A stretch of 64,000 nt of DNA from Pocillopora verrucosa (Eukaryota; Cnidaria; Anthozoa; Scleractinia; Pocilloporidae): assembly GCF_036669915.1 (NCBI RefSeq), contig NC_089325.1, positions 5,111,400-5,175,399 of the forward strand, written 5' to 3'. A program made the translations under genes and the position numbers. The notes below the pieces were generated by a model that was given only the letters and a program-made list of their open reading frames with translations, was not told the origin of the DNA and did not search any database. Shown in pieces: positions 23,839 through 48,478 of this stretch (positions are counted from its first letter, which is position 1; the number at the start of each line of letters is the position of its first letter).

Positions 23839-25627
23839 ATGGAAATGAACCGAAACAAAGACAAAACCAAAATAGACTTTGAAAGTGTTGGTATACATAG
23901 AGGAGATGTCATTAAGATATTAACATGAATTTTACTAAATGTCATATAATGGTGTTCTGAATGTAGTAACAGAACAATAGATTAGGTTTTAACGCAATTA
24001 AGTAGATGAAGTCTTCAATGAAGTACTTATAATTTGCTCATCTCGGTATAACTTTAGTTCTCTTTAGCCCTCAATATTATTTCAACACTTAGCAATTTAC
24101 TCGAAACAGCATTCTCCACAGACCCCCAAGCCCATATTTATGCTGCTTAATCCTGATCAGTGGTGGGGCTGGGTACAAGCGAACCGCTTTCATGGCTTTT
24201 ATGATGATGATCTTTTTTTTCTTTCATTTTTCTTTCTTTGCCTTTGCCCCAAAAAATTTATACATAGTCGGTCGTGGAATAACGCTCGGCTCTCTAACTA
24301 ACAAATTATGTGCTAAAGAAGAAAAAAAAAACGAAAAAAGAACAAAAAAACATAGCAACGTAAGCAACGATCAGTTGAAAAAAATACAGAAAAAGCTTGA
24401 CAGCAAACCAAGTGCTCACAATTAAAAGTATTAATCCTGCATTATCCTGCAAATATTTATGTTGATGTGTGAACTTATTACTTAAGACTAGACAAGAAAT
24501 CGTCACTTTGTCAGATACAATCAAGGTATTACATTTGCAGCATGGGTGTTGTGAGCGGTAAGGCATGGCGAAAACAAACCAGCAAAGTAATTAAGTTCAA
24601 ACATTTTTGTTTCAATCAACGGATCTCCTTTTTACTAAATTTAAAATTTTTTTGTTTATTTATTTTCTCTAAATGCCGTAGCCAGAAGTAGGAGAAAAAG
24701 AAGCAAATTGCTTGGGACTGAAATTGAAAATCTGAGCCCCCATTTATTTTACGTGCCATGAGATTCTCAAATCTGCTAATTTTTACGTGTTTCGTTTTGG
24801 TAATTTAACAGGAGAAGATCTAATAAAATTTAAAATACTTCATACAAAAAGTAGACAATTCGTGCGTTTGTAAGACAATGACAATAACTAGCACTCGGGG
24901 TTTATAAACTTCAATTATAACCAGATGCTTTATTTAAAACGACTCTGGAACATGTCGAAGTCCTCCCACTTGCATGGAACGTGAATCTCTCGTCATAAAG
25001 AGCTTCTTATCATCATTATCACTAAGATTGCGGAAAGAAGTTTACACTACCATCGAAACAAAATTTACATGCATAAAAATAAAGGTTACGAAGAGCGTAG
25101 GAAGCTAAGACACTTATTTCAAGTTAAATACCATTTTAAAGTTTTGACCCTTCTGTGCTTAATTTCCAAGAAAGAAGTGTTTTGGAAAATACGCTGCTGT
25201 AAATTAAACCCCAATTCGCACTGTGGAGACAAACAACTTCAATTTGGATAAAAAAAAAAACGGCTCAATAATTCAATTTGCCACTTAGGAACAATTGGTT
25301 TTGCTTTTTGACTTACCAAACAACCACTTTGCTTGGATTCCCAATTTCCATTTTTCATTATGTCAGTTTCAGATGATTTATTAAAGAAAAGACTGTCCAC
25401 AGCAAATATTTCGCTTCACCTGTTTCCGCCTCCTTTCTGATAATCCCGTATTTCATCTAAAAAGATAAACACGAGGCTGATAAGGAGACGAAACAAGACA
25501 GTGTTGCCATAGACGACCCTCGAGCGTGGCAGGAAACAGAAAGGACCCGCTGATATAGATATGTCACCTATAAAACTGACAGAAAAAAATTTGCAAGAAG
25601 GAGTGCCTCGCAGTCTTCGCAGAAAAT
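23839..25627. other. Intergenic, no gene recognised
   Basis: AT-rich with T- and A-homopolymer runs. Open frames here are low-complexity (for example the Phe-rich one at 24192). The region just before 25628 presumably holds the GPCR promoter. Confidence 0.4.
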
Positions 25628-26695
25628 ATGGAGCTCAACACTACGAACTCAACCTCGGCGAATACTGCGGAAGCACCTCCGACTTTGAAGCACGGTGCGA
25701 AAGCTGCTTTTCTCTACGATATCTATTTAACGAGAGGTGTTCTCGCCATCAGCATGGCAGTGATCACATCATTCTCAAATGGCCTTGTGATATTTTTAGT
25801 TCTAAGAGATCCAAAGAAAAATCTTCGTTCATCTCCAACATGTCTTCTTGTAGCAAGCCTTGCTCTGGTGGATTTAGCAGTCGGCTGCGGCCTGGAGCCT
25901 ACGGATGCACTCTATAGTCTTGCCATTGCAAATAGAAAGAAGCCCAGTTTAGATCGAAAAGACTTGCAGAGTGCTGCCGCGTTTCTTCTCTTGTCCTCGA
26001 CAGTTCTGGTGATGCTGATAACTTTCGACCGACACACAGCAGTATCTCGACCCATTCAGTACCCTTACAGCATCACAAAGAAAAGAATCACCATAAGCGT
26101 TGTGTTAGTCTGGGTCTATTGTGCGATTCTTATAGTAGCAATACGCCGCTGGGGAAAAGAACTCAGGAACATTCTTTTTTGTGCTCATATAGACTTGGTT
26201 TTGTTCCTTACCACTGGCCTTTTCTGCAGGATTGTCTACGTGCTACGACAACAAACAAACATGTTAAAACGGCTAAGTGTGAGCTTGAACGGTACTTTTG
26301 TGGTTCAAGCGTCGGCTCGTGAACGGAAGGTAACGCTCACACTCGCTACTATGCTCGTGGTATTCCTATTCTGTACCATGCCCTGGTTTATCATGATGCA
26401 GATCTATGATTACTGCCAAATTTGCCAGAAATACTGGTGGATCATGAAGCTCCTGTTTATTCTCTTCGAAGCGAACTGCGCTATCAACCCGTTCTTGTGC
26501 ACATTCCGTCTGCCGCGCTACAGAGCGGCGCTGCGATTGACTCTGACGCAGTGGGGGTTTTCACGTGTAATTTGTCAATCTTCGCAGCGAGCCAGGCGTG
26601 CGTATGTACTCAAGCAAAAACGCTTGAGTAATGGAAATCATTTATGTGGAAAGAAGAGTCTACAAATTCAAGTTTTGCTTTGCCGCCGGTTATGA
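25628..26695 (+). CDS. Orphan class A (rhodopsin-like) GPCR, copy 1
   Basis: Intronless, 355 residues. Seven hydrophobic segments are visible: TM1 with SNG (N1.50), TM2 with LVASLALVD (D2.50), TM3 ending ITFDRH (the DRY site, with His for Tyr), TM4 with VWVYC, TM5, TM6 with FCTMPWF (CWxP variant) and TM7 with CAINPFLC (NPxxY variant with Cys). Three or more N-glycosylation sites (NTT, NST) lie in the short N-terminus. The usual TM3 cysteine is not evident. The receptor is a close paralog of the minus-strand gene at 30-31 kb. The ligand is unknown; the overall look is that of the amine/melatonin/opsin-like assortment expanded in cnidarians. The C-terminus may be frameshifted (see findings). 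The start ATG fits the paralog alignment. Confidence 0.9.
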   Translation: MELNTTNSTSANTAEAPPTLKHGAKAAFLYDIYLTRGVLAISMAVITSFSNGLVIFLVLRDPKKNLRSSPTCLLVASLALVDLAVGCGLEPTDALYSLAIANRKKPSLDRKDLQSAAAFLLLSSTVLVMLITFDRHTAVSRPIQYPYSITKKRITISVVLVWVYCAILIVAIRRWGKELRNILFCAHIDLVLFLTTGLFCRIVYVLRQQTNMLKRLSVSLNGTFVVQASARERKVTLTLATMLVVFLFCTMPWFIMMQIYDYCQICQKYWWIMKLLFILFEANCAINPFLCTFRLPRYRAALRLTLTQWGFSRVICQSSQRARRAYVLKQKRLSNGNHLCGKKSLQIQVLLCRRL

Positions 26696-27065
26696 CTCAC
26701 TATGAACAAAATGCTTACAAAGATTAAAACCAACCTGAAATACAATTATGAGGGTAATTTCAAACCATTAAGAAGAAGTTAATTTCGTAGTTTTTGAGCC
26801 CTCTATGTAAAAAGAAATTTAGTTATCAAATGGAAGTTAAGAGCGTTTGTGATAGGAAACAAAGTGAGATCATCATTCAGCTGTTGGTAATTTAGGTATA
26901 AAATATGCAAATGTTTTGTGATAATACAAATAATAATAATAAAAGTTACAATGTTTTTATGCGCGCATTTCAAGTCTGTGTGGGCTTTCATGTCATCAAT
27001 AAAATCAATTGTCAACACAAAATATCTAAAACACGAGATTAGTAAAAACATATCAAACAATTCGC
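26696..27065. other. Downstream of GPCR copy 1
   Basis: AT-rich probable 3' UTR and spacer. Nothing else recognised. Confidence 0.4.
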
Positions 27066-27371
27066 TTAGTTTAAAGAAAAAACTTCCAAATTAAAAATGT
27101 TTTTAAGGGCGGCTTTGAAAGACGAAACCGAAATAGCACTTTTAAGAGAATTGGGGAGAGTATTCCATAATGTCGGTGCATAGAAGGAAAACGCATGTGC
27201 TTCAGAGAGAGAGGTAAATAAATAAAGGCTGGCTTTTTTCAAAAGAAAGGAAAGGCGTTTATTAAATGATACTGCCCTATCCTCAGATTCAAAAATCTGC
27301 TCTATTCGGATCGAGAAGCCTGTCTCTTTGATTTGTGGACATGTTCGTCTGTAGAGTTTTCGGAACCCCAA
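27066..27371 (-). mobile_element. LINE remnant, C-terminal end of ORF2
   Basis: On the minus strand a 101-codon open frame ends with SFYAPTLWNTLPNSLKSAIS followed by SFKAALK. This is the characteristic C-terminal tail of non-LTR retrotransposon polyproteins of the CR1/Jockey/RTE type. No RT or endonuclease motifs remain, so it is a 5'-truncated copy. Confidence 0.7.
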
Positions 27372-30007
27372 CTGACATATTTGACAGTTTCCGGGTTGAA
27401 AATAATTACTGTGGGTGACCCAAGATAGTAATTAACTTCTCCTACAAGGAAATGGTTTCAACAAAACACAAATTCGGAAATTGCAAAAAGATGTTTCCAA
27501 GGATTTCGGACAGAAATAAGCATAAAATTTAATTTTTCCTCATTAAAATAATCCCAGATCTCGACAGAGAGTCTTGTAAGCAAAATAATTCTCTAAAACC
27601 TTGAAAATAATTCTTAATCTTGGGGCTCAGGATTGATCCCAAACTTCGTAATAAAAAATCTGAACATTTTGTATTTCTATGAGTATGAGGGCAAGAACAT
27701 TTTTACATGTAGAATCTATACGTTATCACCGTGAAGAAAAAAATGAGAACTGTGATAGACCAACATACAGACACGTCAGGACAAGGCTCATAGCAGTCTG
27801 ACAACTTCTTTCAGGAAATTGATAGACCTTAGTGCCATTGGAAAACAATGATATAAGAAGCTGGTAAATGGAAAAGGTAAAACTCTGTCTTGCTGCCGGA
27901 AGCACCCCCTATGTATTAAAAATGATCGAATCAAGTTGAAACCATTTCCAAGGAATCACAAAAACCTGTGAATTGGTGTTTGGAAATAACAAAGAAAATT
28001 GGCGTTACCATAAGTAATCTTTTTTTCTTCGCGCTCTCGACTTCCTGTAGGTTAGAATGATTTTAGGTAATTATTGTTACTCTCCTGAAAAAAAAACCCT
28101 CTCTGCTTTTTGAAAATTAACTTTCACTCAAATCATGAAAGTCATCGTTCCATATTTTACATAACAATTGACGACCACGACCTTAGATCGCTCATTGATT
28201 ATACCAAACCTCGCCGATACTTATTCAAACAGGTATGAATTACACAAAGATTGCGCCTTTTCAGGTTTCAGTCAATAAAATAGGCGCCATTAGTTCGCCG
28301 GAACTGACAAACACCGAAACATTTTTGAAATAAGAGTTTGTTACGCAGTTGCAGTCAAACTCATTGTGCAGAATGAAATTTAAGAACAGATCTTCATTTC
28401 TGACTCAATTTAAATTCAATCCTAGTTGCATGGGCACTGTTGACTCTAAATCAGTTCATTGGAACTAGCTGTCTAGTCACGTTCGTTTTTCGTAGATGTA
28501 AAGCAAAACTGATGAGATTACCATGGATTACATTCGCTCAATTTGGCTTTTCAGGCTATGGTACAATGGCAGACTGCTTCAGAATCAATCTCCATAGTAT
28601 CGAATCAGAATTTCAGGAAGAGAAAACCACATTTTCAAGCAAGAGGAGATCGTCGACTTTCATGGTCATTCGGCTTGGTTGATCAGTTAAAGTAACTTTT
28701 AATTTGAGTACGATACCTGATATTGACAAATGTTTCTTTTACTATACGTCAAATCATAGAGGAGAAAAAAAAATGGCTTTGAAGATCACTAACTGATAAA
28801 TGAAAAGAGCAAGGTCAAAAAGAGGTCTGCTCAATTAGATTACAGATCGTTCCAAAGCGTAAGAAAAAGGCTATTACACTTAGTAATCCCACGGGAAAAT
28901 ACCAGCGTAACTTAATTTTAGTATAGGGCTCAAAATCCTCATGTGGCATAAATAACTAAGTCAGGTGAACACTCATCACACGCTATGTCCCAAACTGGTG
29001 AAAATCCCAATCTCGTTTTCTTCAAGAACCTTGAAGAGAAATTCTTCATATTTCCGTCGCTGATAGAGAGAAAAGCTAGTTAATAAACTCATCCCTTCTC
29101 ATACAAAATGCTACCTTTTCATCCCTCCCGAACAGCTATATAACCACCTAAGTTTTCAAAAATACGAAAAAAAAATTACCTTTGCCACCATCGACAAAAA
29201 AAAAATAAAGATTCTTAAAACTGATAAAGCTCTCCAGAACACAACACAAATATTCGATCAAATAAAGCCATGGTCCACGCCAGTGAGCCGCAATTCAAGC
29301 AATTGCAGAAAAGATGTCTGAAAAAATGTTCAGGCTTGGACGGGATTTGAACCCAGGCCTCCCAGGTTATAGTTGGACGCACGCTACAAACAACTGAGCC
29401 ATGGGTTGGGAGCAAGACACAAATATTAGAAATACGTGCCCTGTTTTCAGCCGTCAATCCTTAAGATCGCCAGCATTGTTCAATGTTCGTGAGGGCGTCC
29501 TATGTCTAGTACATGTGGAAACCTTGAAACAGGTCATAGGGGTATGCATTCCTACTCGTCTGCAGTACCAAAACAAAAATAAACTCACTAATTTTAAGCC
29601 TTGATGAATCGATAATGGGAACGACGACTGGTACCAGGACGTGGCAAAACAAGAGATCTAAAGGGCAGACGTGCGTTTTCAAATCGAATTATATATATTC
29701 CTTAGCCGTCCTCTACAAAACAATAATAACGTTAAGTCATCAAAATTTACGGGGTTTGTGAACGGAAACCCCAACGGCAGTTATTTGAGTTACCATTTGG
29801 AACTCACATACGTTATGCTGAAGCTGAGTTGTGGGGCCATAGGAGATGGTAGGCACACTCAGCCATTTGCGAAATTCTCAATAAAAATGTAAATTTGTGT
29901 TTTGATCGGCGTCTTCTCGGCGTTTCCGTCGTGACTGCTTAGAAGTCCTTTTTCTTTTAATCGAAACGTTTTCATGTATAATATGATTTTCATACATTCA
30001 AAAACAT
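27372..30007. other. Spacer between the two GPCR genes
   Basis: No gene recognised apart from the SINE listed separately. Short open frames show no domain. Sequence immediately left of 30008 is the 3' flank of the minus-strand GPCR. Confidence 0.4.
29275..29410 (-). mobile_element. tRNA-derived SINE
   Basis: On the minus strand an A box (ATGGCTCAGTTGTTTGTAGC) and a B box (GGGTTCAAATCCCG) are followed by CCTGAACATTTTTTCAG and a tail containing GCAATTGCTTGAATTGCG. The junction style (CCTGAA, T-run, CAG) matches the SINE at 34.9 kb, so both probably belong to one superfamily. Confidence 0.6.
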
Positions 30008-31078
30008 TTAAAACGCTTTCGGTAAAACAAAACTTGAACTGGAAGCCAGTCTTCCTTTTCTGCCCCCTCGGTTGCTGCAGTTGGCGTCTCGCCTTTGAAG
30101 TTGATATTCTTGCCTTGCGGGACAAGTTGACCTAAAGCAGCGACGAAAAAATTCGAATCGCAATAGGGCCAACTTTACACTTGTCTTGTAAGGAGGCATC
30201 CGCAGTGTACACAAGAACGGATTGAAAGCGCAGTTAGCTTGGAACAAAATAAACAGCAACTTCATGATCCACCAATTCTTTTTGCAAATATCACAATAGT
30301 CAAAAATCTGCATCATGATAAACCAGGGCATAGTACATACAAGGAATATCACAAGCATGAGTAATAGTGTCATGGTTATTTTACGCTCGCGTTCTGAGGC
30401 TCGAACGACGAAGATGTCATCCGAGGACCTGCTAAATCTTTTTAAGCTACTCGTCTGCTTACGCAGCAAGTACACAATGTTACAGAAAAGCACCGTTATA
30501 ACCAACACGACTACATCGACATGAACACAGAAAATTTCATTCCTGAACTTTTCGCCCCACTGTCTTATACCAATGATTAGCAGGGCGCAGTAGATCCATA
30601 CCATCACCACGCTTATGCAGACTCTCCTTTTGGTGATTCTGTGAGGGTAATGAATGGGTCGAGATATCGCCGTGTAACGATCAAACGTTATTAGCAAAAG
30701 TAGAAGCATCGAGCAGAGGAGAAAATAAGCTGCAGCGCTTTGCAAGTCTTTTCTTCTTATGGAGTGCTGCCGTCCAAAAGCTATGGCAAGGCTGTAGTAG
30801 GCATCAGTGGGTTCCAGGAAGCCTCCCACCATGAAGTCTACTAGAGCCAGACTCGCAACAAGAAGACAGCTCGGAGAAGAACGAAGACATCTCTTTGGAT
30901 CCGTCAGAAACAGAAACATTACAAGACCATTCGAGAAAGATGTAATCAACGCCATGGGTATGGCGATTATTCCTCTTGTCAAGTAAACTTTTAAAATTAA
31001 CTCGGGCAGTTCTCGGTGTTTCAAAGTCGATGGTGCCTCATTTGTGGTATTTATCACCAGTGTATCCGTGCCGTTCAT
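30008..31078 (-). CDS. Orphan class A (rhodopsin-like) GPCR, copy 2
   Basis: Intronless, 356 residues from ATG 31076-31078. The open frame extends ten codons further to a GTG, but the first ATG is the sensible start. The protein is co-linear with copy 1 at 25.6 kb: SNG in TM1, LVASLALVD in TM2, a canonical ITFDRY at TM3, VWIYC in TM4, CTMPWF in TM6, NPFLC in TM7. N-glycosylation sites (NGT, NTT) lie in the N-terminus. Its C-tail is Arg/Ser-rich and ends SSSSFVLPKAF. The DRY is intact here, unlike copy 1. It is convergent with copy 1, so the pair is an inverted duplication about 3.3 kb apart. Confidence 0.92.
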   Translation of the reverse strand: MNGTDTLVINTTNEAPSTLKHRELPELILKVYLTRGIIAIPMALITSFSNGLVMFLFLTDPKRCLRSSPSCLLVASLALVDFMVGGFLEPTDAYYSLAIAFGRQHSIRRKDLQSAAAYFLLCSMLLLLLITFDRYTAISRPIHYPHRITKRRVCISVVMVWIYCALLIIGIRQWGEKFRNEIFCVHVDVVVLVITVLFCNIVYLLRKQTSSLKRFSRSSDDIFVVRASERERKITMTLLLMLVIFLVCTMPWFIMMQIFDYCDICKKNWWIMKLLFILFQANCAFNPFLCTLRMPPYKTSVKLALLRFEFFRRCFRSTCPARQEYQLQRRDANCSNRGGRKGRLASSSSFVLPKAF

Positions 31079-31108
31079 ATCGATACGTACTTGACTCGTT
31101 TTGTTCAC

Positions 31109-33755
31109 CTCACGCTTTATCGAAACGTTTGTTTGGTTTCCTTTTTAGCAGCACCCACTCTTGAGTGAAATTTCGAACCAATGAACTCTCCAGCTGCGAA
31201 TCCTAATCAGCAACCAACATAGGTATTGAAAGATTCGAACAAGCAGAGTAGACAAACAAAGACAGACTGTTAAAACGTGCAAGTTTCAACTGTTCCGCAA
31301 CATTCCAATTTCAAGGGCACGTCCTTGACGTGTCTCGAAACTCTACCCGATTGCCCTTGACCGGGTGAAAACGAATTATTCAAAGTTTTCAGCAAGGAAA
31401 GAAAACAAAACACTTAAAAATGCATTAGCGGTTATAGATAGCAGATTTATGGAACTGAAGGGCAAGTAGTTAATATTTGCGCCCAGTGTTAATTTTTATG
31501 CTGGGATTCACTGGGACAAAAAAAAGGGATCGAATGATTTAATCATTCAGGTCATAGTTGATAGACGAAGATAAAGCTGAAGACGAAATCACTCAAAAAC
31601 AAGAACAAATTGACATTAGCTGTCGTGCGTTTGTTTGAGCCGTGTTATCATTTCGCTAACCTGTTAAAAATTGTTGCTGGGTCCGCTGAAACCAACACTA
31701 GTGACATTTATTCTTGTTACATCAGGTTTCGCTGAAGGTTTTAGCAAAGTATCTCGCGTATTTAGGATGTCATGTTCCTCCCATAGAAATGCCGCCGACG
31801 TGCGTCTCCTCATTGTTAACCCTTTACACCTAAACATCAGTATATGTTTTCTCCACATTGTTCTCTATACATTTCCTATGGTACTGACAAAGAGAATTTG
31901 TTTAACAATCAAGAGCGTCGTAAATTGGTGATCGTTTCCTTTATTCTCATGACCTCAATGTTTGTTTTAGGAGGTGATGCTGATAGGGAAAATAGTTAGT
32001 AATCACTCTTAAGGGTTACGTTACACTCAGTCAAAGAAAGAGCTTTCTTTGAAGTGACACAGGTTTTAAGTTAATACCAACTTACTTCGGCACAAACAAA
32101 GCAAATAGAAAAAAATAGGGTCATTTCATCGTAACCTTTTACTTATATAGAGCGAAGGGTATTTCATAGCCTTACAGGCCGGCCTTCATCATTAGCACTT
32201 CTGCGCAAGCGTTTCTTCACTCGCGGGAAATTATAAGGCCTTGAGGGCGGGGAACCGTGCGTCTCGCAGTGCCAATGCGATGATGAGGACTTATTCGCAG
32301 GCCAGGAAGTTCAACTACATAACTCGTGTACTTTACAGCTTGTGAGGTAAAGATTTTGAAGGTTACGCGCAACTGGGTAGAAGGACTGTGCTACACCCAC
32401 AGTTAAGGTCCAAGATGCCGTGATAAACAGTGGAGCCTCCGCTCAAAGAAAACGAGGCTAGAAAAAGTGTCTGTCCGCAAATGATAACTTTTCTCTATCA
32501 TAGGTCCCTCAACTATAACCCGGCATAATTTGTAATTTGTTTCTTCGGCTAGGATCCCTGCAAAGGGAGCTAGAAATCCACAATTTACACGAGCTCAGGT
32601 TACAGATCTGCACAAACGTTCGGGTTGCCGGGGCAACCTTTCTTCCAACCAGAATCCAAAAGCGTTAGCCGTAAAGATGACAAAGAAACCTTTTACAAAG
32701 TCGTTTCGACTGAATAGTGTAGAGACAAGAAAAAGCAACATGCCGTGACGTGTAGACAGGAACAACTAAACAAACACGGTAGTTTGAGCTGAGTGTAAAC
32801 CACGGGGCCAGTTTAAGTTGAAAAGAAATTAACAAAATCCAACCCTACGCGTTAAGTCGTCGTATGTCCTTAACAAGGGTTACCTGGTGATGCGGTAAAT
32901 CTCCCCTACGTTTTTCCCATGAGTACTTGCAAACATTTGAATAAAATAGGGTCACCATTCACGTGCTAAGTATTCCAGGGTCTTGCACGAAGGCCTTGAA
33001 GGTAACGTAGGCAATAGTTCACGAAGTTATAGCAAGGAATCTTTATCCTTCCTGACCACAGTCTTATTTTCCATGAATAGAGCTACCCCAAAATAGTTGA
33101 GATGTCCTAAATTGAAACTTTCAACCGCTAAGGACCGAGCGGAATTTATCAAAAATGATAACGGAATGTGTGAGATTCAATTGACTAGAAGGAGTATCTT
33201 ATCTTGCGCAAATGTAGGATCGAAGACGAAAAAAATGCTTGAATTTAGGCATGGGTTCAATATAATGTTTTTCTTTCAAAAATCTGCAAGCACTGTTCTT
33301 CGTAACCCAGAAATGTACTGAAAACTCAACAAGTTCCTCAAACTTTCTCGGTTTTTCCTCTGTCTGTTTTTAACAATTATCGTGTACTATGCGAAAAGAA
33401 ATATAGCAATATGAAATTCCATTTGCAAGTGCTTCTCTACGAGCATGACCTTACTAATAAACTGGAACACTACCACTCATTAAGATCGTGGAAGCTATGC
33501 GGAGAATGACTGGCTAAAAAAAAAAAAAAAAAGATTGCTCGTTGAATTTGTAACTTATTTACTATTTATCGCTTCTCGTAATCCTTCAAATACTGACTGC
33601 ATTCTTAAGCTTAGGGAAGAAACAAAAACTTTCACCATTTCTTTCAGCCTTAATCAAAGAATCGATAATGGTCTACGGAGATTTCACTCTGACAATTAAA
33701 AAAACAACTTATCACTGCAGAGATACAAAGCTCTTAGACCGTTATTCAGGAATAG
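31109..33755. other. Intergenic between GPCR copy 2 and HSP110 gene
   Basis: No gene recognised. One MITE copy lies at 31816-32019 and a homopolymer A run at about 33517-33532. The right end is the 3' flank of the HSP110 gene. The open frame at 33668 on the plus strand is antisense to the last HSP110 exon. Confidence 0.4.
31816..32019. mobile_element. MITE, family 2 (TTAACCCTTTACACC)
   Basis: Begins TTAACCCTTTACACCTAAAC and ends CACTCTTAAGGGTTAC. The interior (CTCTATACATTTCCTATGG, GAGAATTTGTTTAACAATCA, TCATGACCTCAATGTTTG) recurs at 38.4, 62.4 and 62.7 kb. Non-coding, about 200 bp. Confidence 0.7.
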
Positions 33756-47246
<13,491 letters not shown>

Positions 47247-47342
47247 TCACAACTCTTGAGTGAAACGAAATTCACGTGGCCGTTTACGAAGATAGTGAGC
47301 CGGTTGTCACCGGTCAGCCATGACATGCCATAAAAGGTGACA

Positions 47343-47350
47343 TGACGTCA
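47343..47350. promoter_or_regulatory. CRE/ATF-type site
   Basis: Palindromic TGACGTCA, a perfect CREB/ATF consensus, between the heat-shock element and the start codon. Confidence 0.5.
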
Positions 47351-47380
47351 GGTTCCTACCCAGCTCTTTGCTTCCTTGCA

Positions 47381-47393
47381 GAATTTTCTGGAA
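47381..47393. promoter_or_regulatory. Heat-shock element
   Basis: GAATTTTCTGGAA fits GAAnnTTCnnGAA exactly, the three-pentamer binding site of HSF. It lies about 200 bp upstream of the HSP110 ATG. An HSF site is expected for a stress-induced chaperone. Confidence 0.75.
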
Positions 47394-47398
47394 TATGT

Positions 47399-47405
47399 AG
47401 ATTTC
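47399..47405. repeat. Target-site duplication, left, of 12.9-kb transposon
   Basis: AGATTTC, repeated at 60293-60299. Confidence 0.85.
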
Positions 47406-47514
47406 CAACATGTCCTCATTCTAGAATTACCAATAATCAGTAACTGGCTCAGAGTCTTGTTTTACCAATAATCAGTAAAACAAGAGGCAATGCTAAGGAG
47501 GCGTGGATCCCAAG
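47406..47514. repeat. Left terminal inverted repeat
   Basis: Identical to the complement of 60184-60292. Contains two copies of ACCAATAATCAGTAA (47429-47443 and 47464-47478); the second lies in the partial palindrome TGTTTTAC-n9-GTAAAACA. The TIR also includes an ATG at 47490. Confidence 0.95.
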
Positions 47515-47522
47515 GAATCAAA

Positions 47523-47739
47523 ATGGCGGATCAAGATGAGAGCAGATCTAGGAAAAGGCCAAAGAAAAAGGGAATTAAAGAGTCATCTGCGGATATTATT
47601 GCCGGTCTTGCTAAACTTTTGGATCAAAATGCCGTTAAGAAAACCAAAAAGAAGGCTACAATCATGGAATTTCGGCGAGATCCTCTAACTGGCCGACGAG
47701 TTTATAAATCGAAATACAGACCAAATAGGAAAAGCCAGG
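47523..47739 (+). CDS. Transposon left gene, exon 1
   Basis: 72 codons plus one base to donor GTACGT. Lys/Arg-rich, likely nuclear. The segment DIIAGLAKLLDQNAVKK looks like a short helix. Confidence 0.6.
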
Positions 47740-47882
47740 GTACGTAGGTACTGGTACTGTTTCCAGACGTTTTAGCCTCGTGTAAAGTCATAAAGTGTTC
47801 TCTTTCTTTTCGCGTTTAGTGACTTGGGCTTTTTTTACGCATATATTGTACATTTCCTGAATTCTTTTTACTGCATTTTTAG

Positions 47883-47975
47883 GAGCTAAGAGTACAAATG
47901 ACACTGGCCTTGATGAAGAAATGCATGATTCTTGTGAGCCTTTCATAGAACAGTGCGCAGACCAGGATTCAGATG
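47883..47975 (+). CDS. Transposon left gene, exon 2
   Basis: 93 nt after TTTTTAG. Phase 1-1. Acidic (NDTGLDEEMHDSCEPFIEQC). Confidence 0.55.
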
Positions 47976-48478
47976 GTATTAATCAAAAAATTGTTAGTTA
48001 TATCGTTAGTTGGGTATAAGTTTAGTTTGACATTTGCTGCAACTGAACAGCCAGAACCCGGTCAAATCAGTTTATGCATATTTATAGATGATATTACATT
48101 GCCGCGTGGGTATATGTAAAATAATTGTTGTTGTCGTTTATTAATTTGAAGAAATGAATTTCTGTGAAGTCTTGCCCAACAAATCACACGCAAAAACTGG
48201 AATAACCTTTTTTTCACCATCAATGCCACTTCATTGTTTATATATTTTACCTTATAATGTACTAACTTTATTGCCCACTGGCTTTTGACATATAGTAATG
48301 TAATTGTGCTATGTATCACCCTTATTTCAACCACAGCAACATCGCCACAACAACATTTATATTCAACAACATCAACCACAGCCACCTATATTATTTCACC
48401 CAATCTGCTGTATCACACATTCCACCTAATTTTGGCTGCATATCATTTTATTTTTAATTTTTATCTTTTCCTTGTTAG

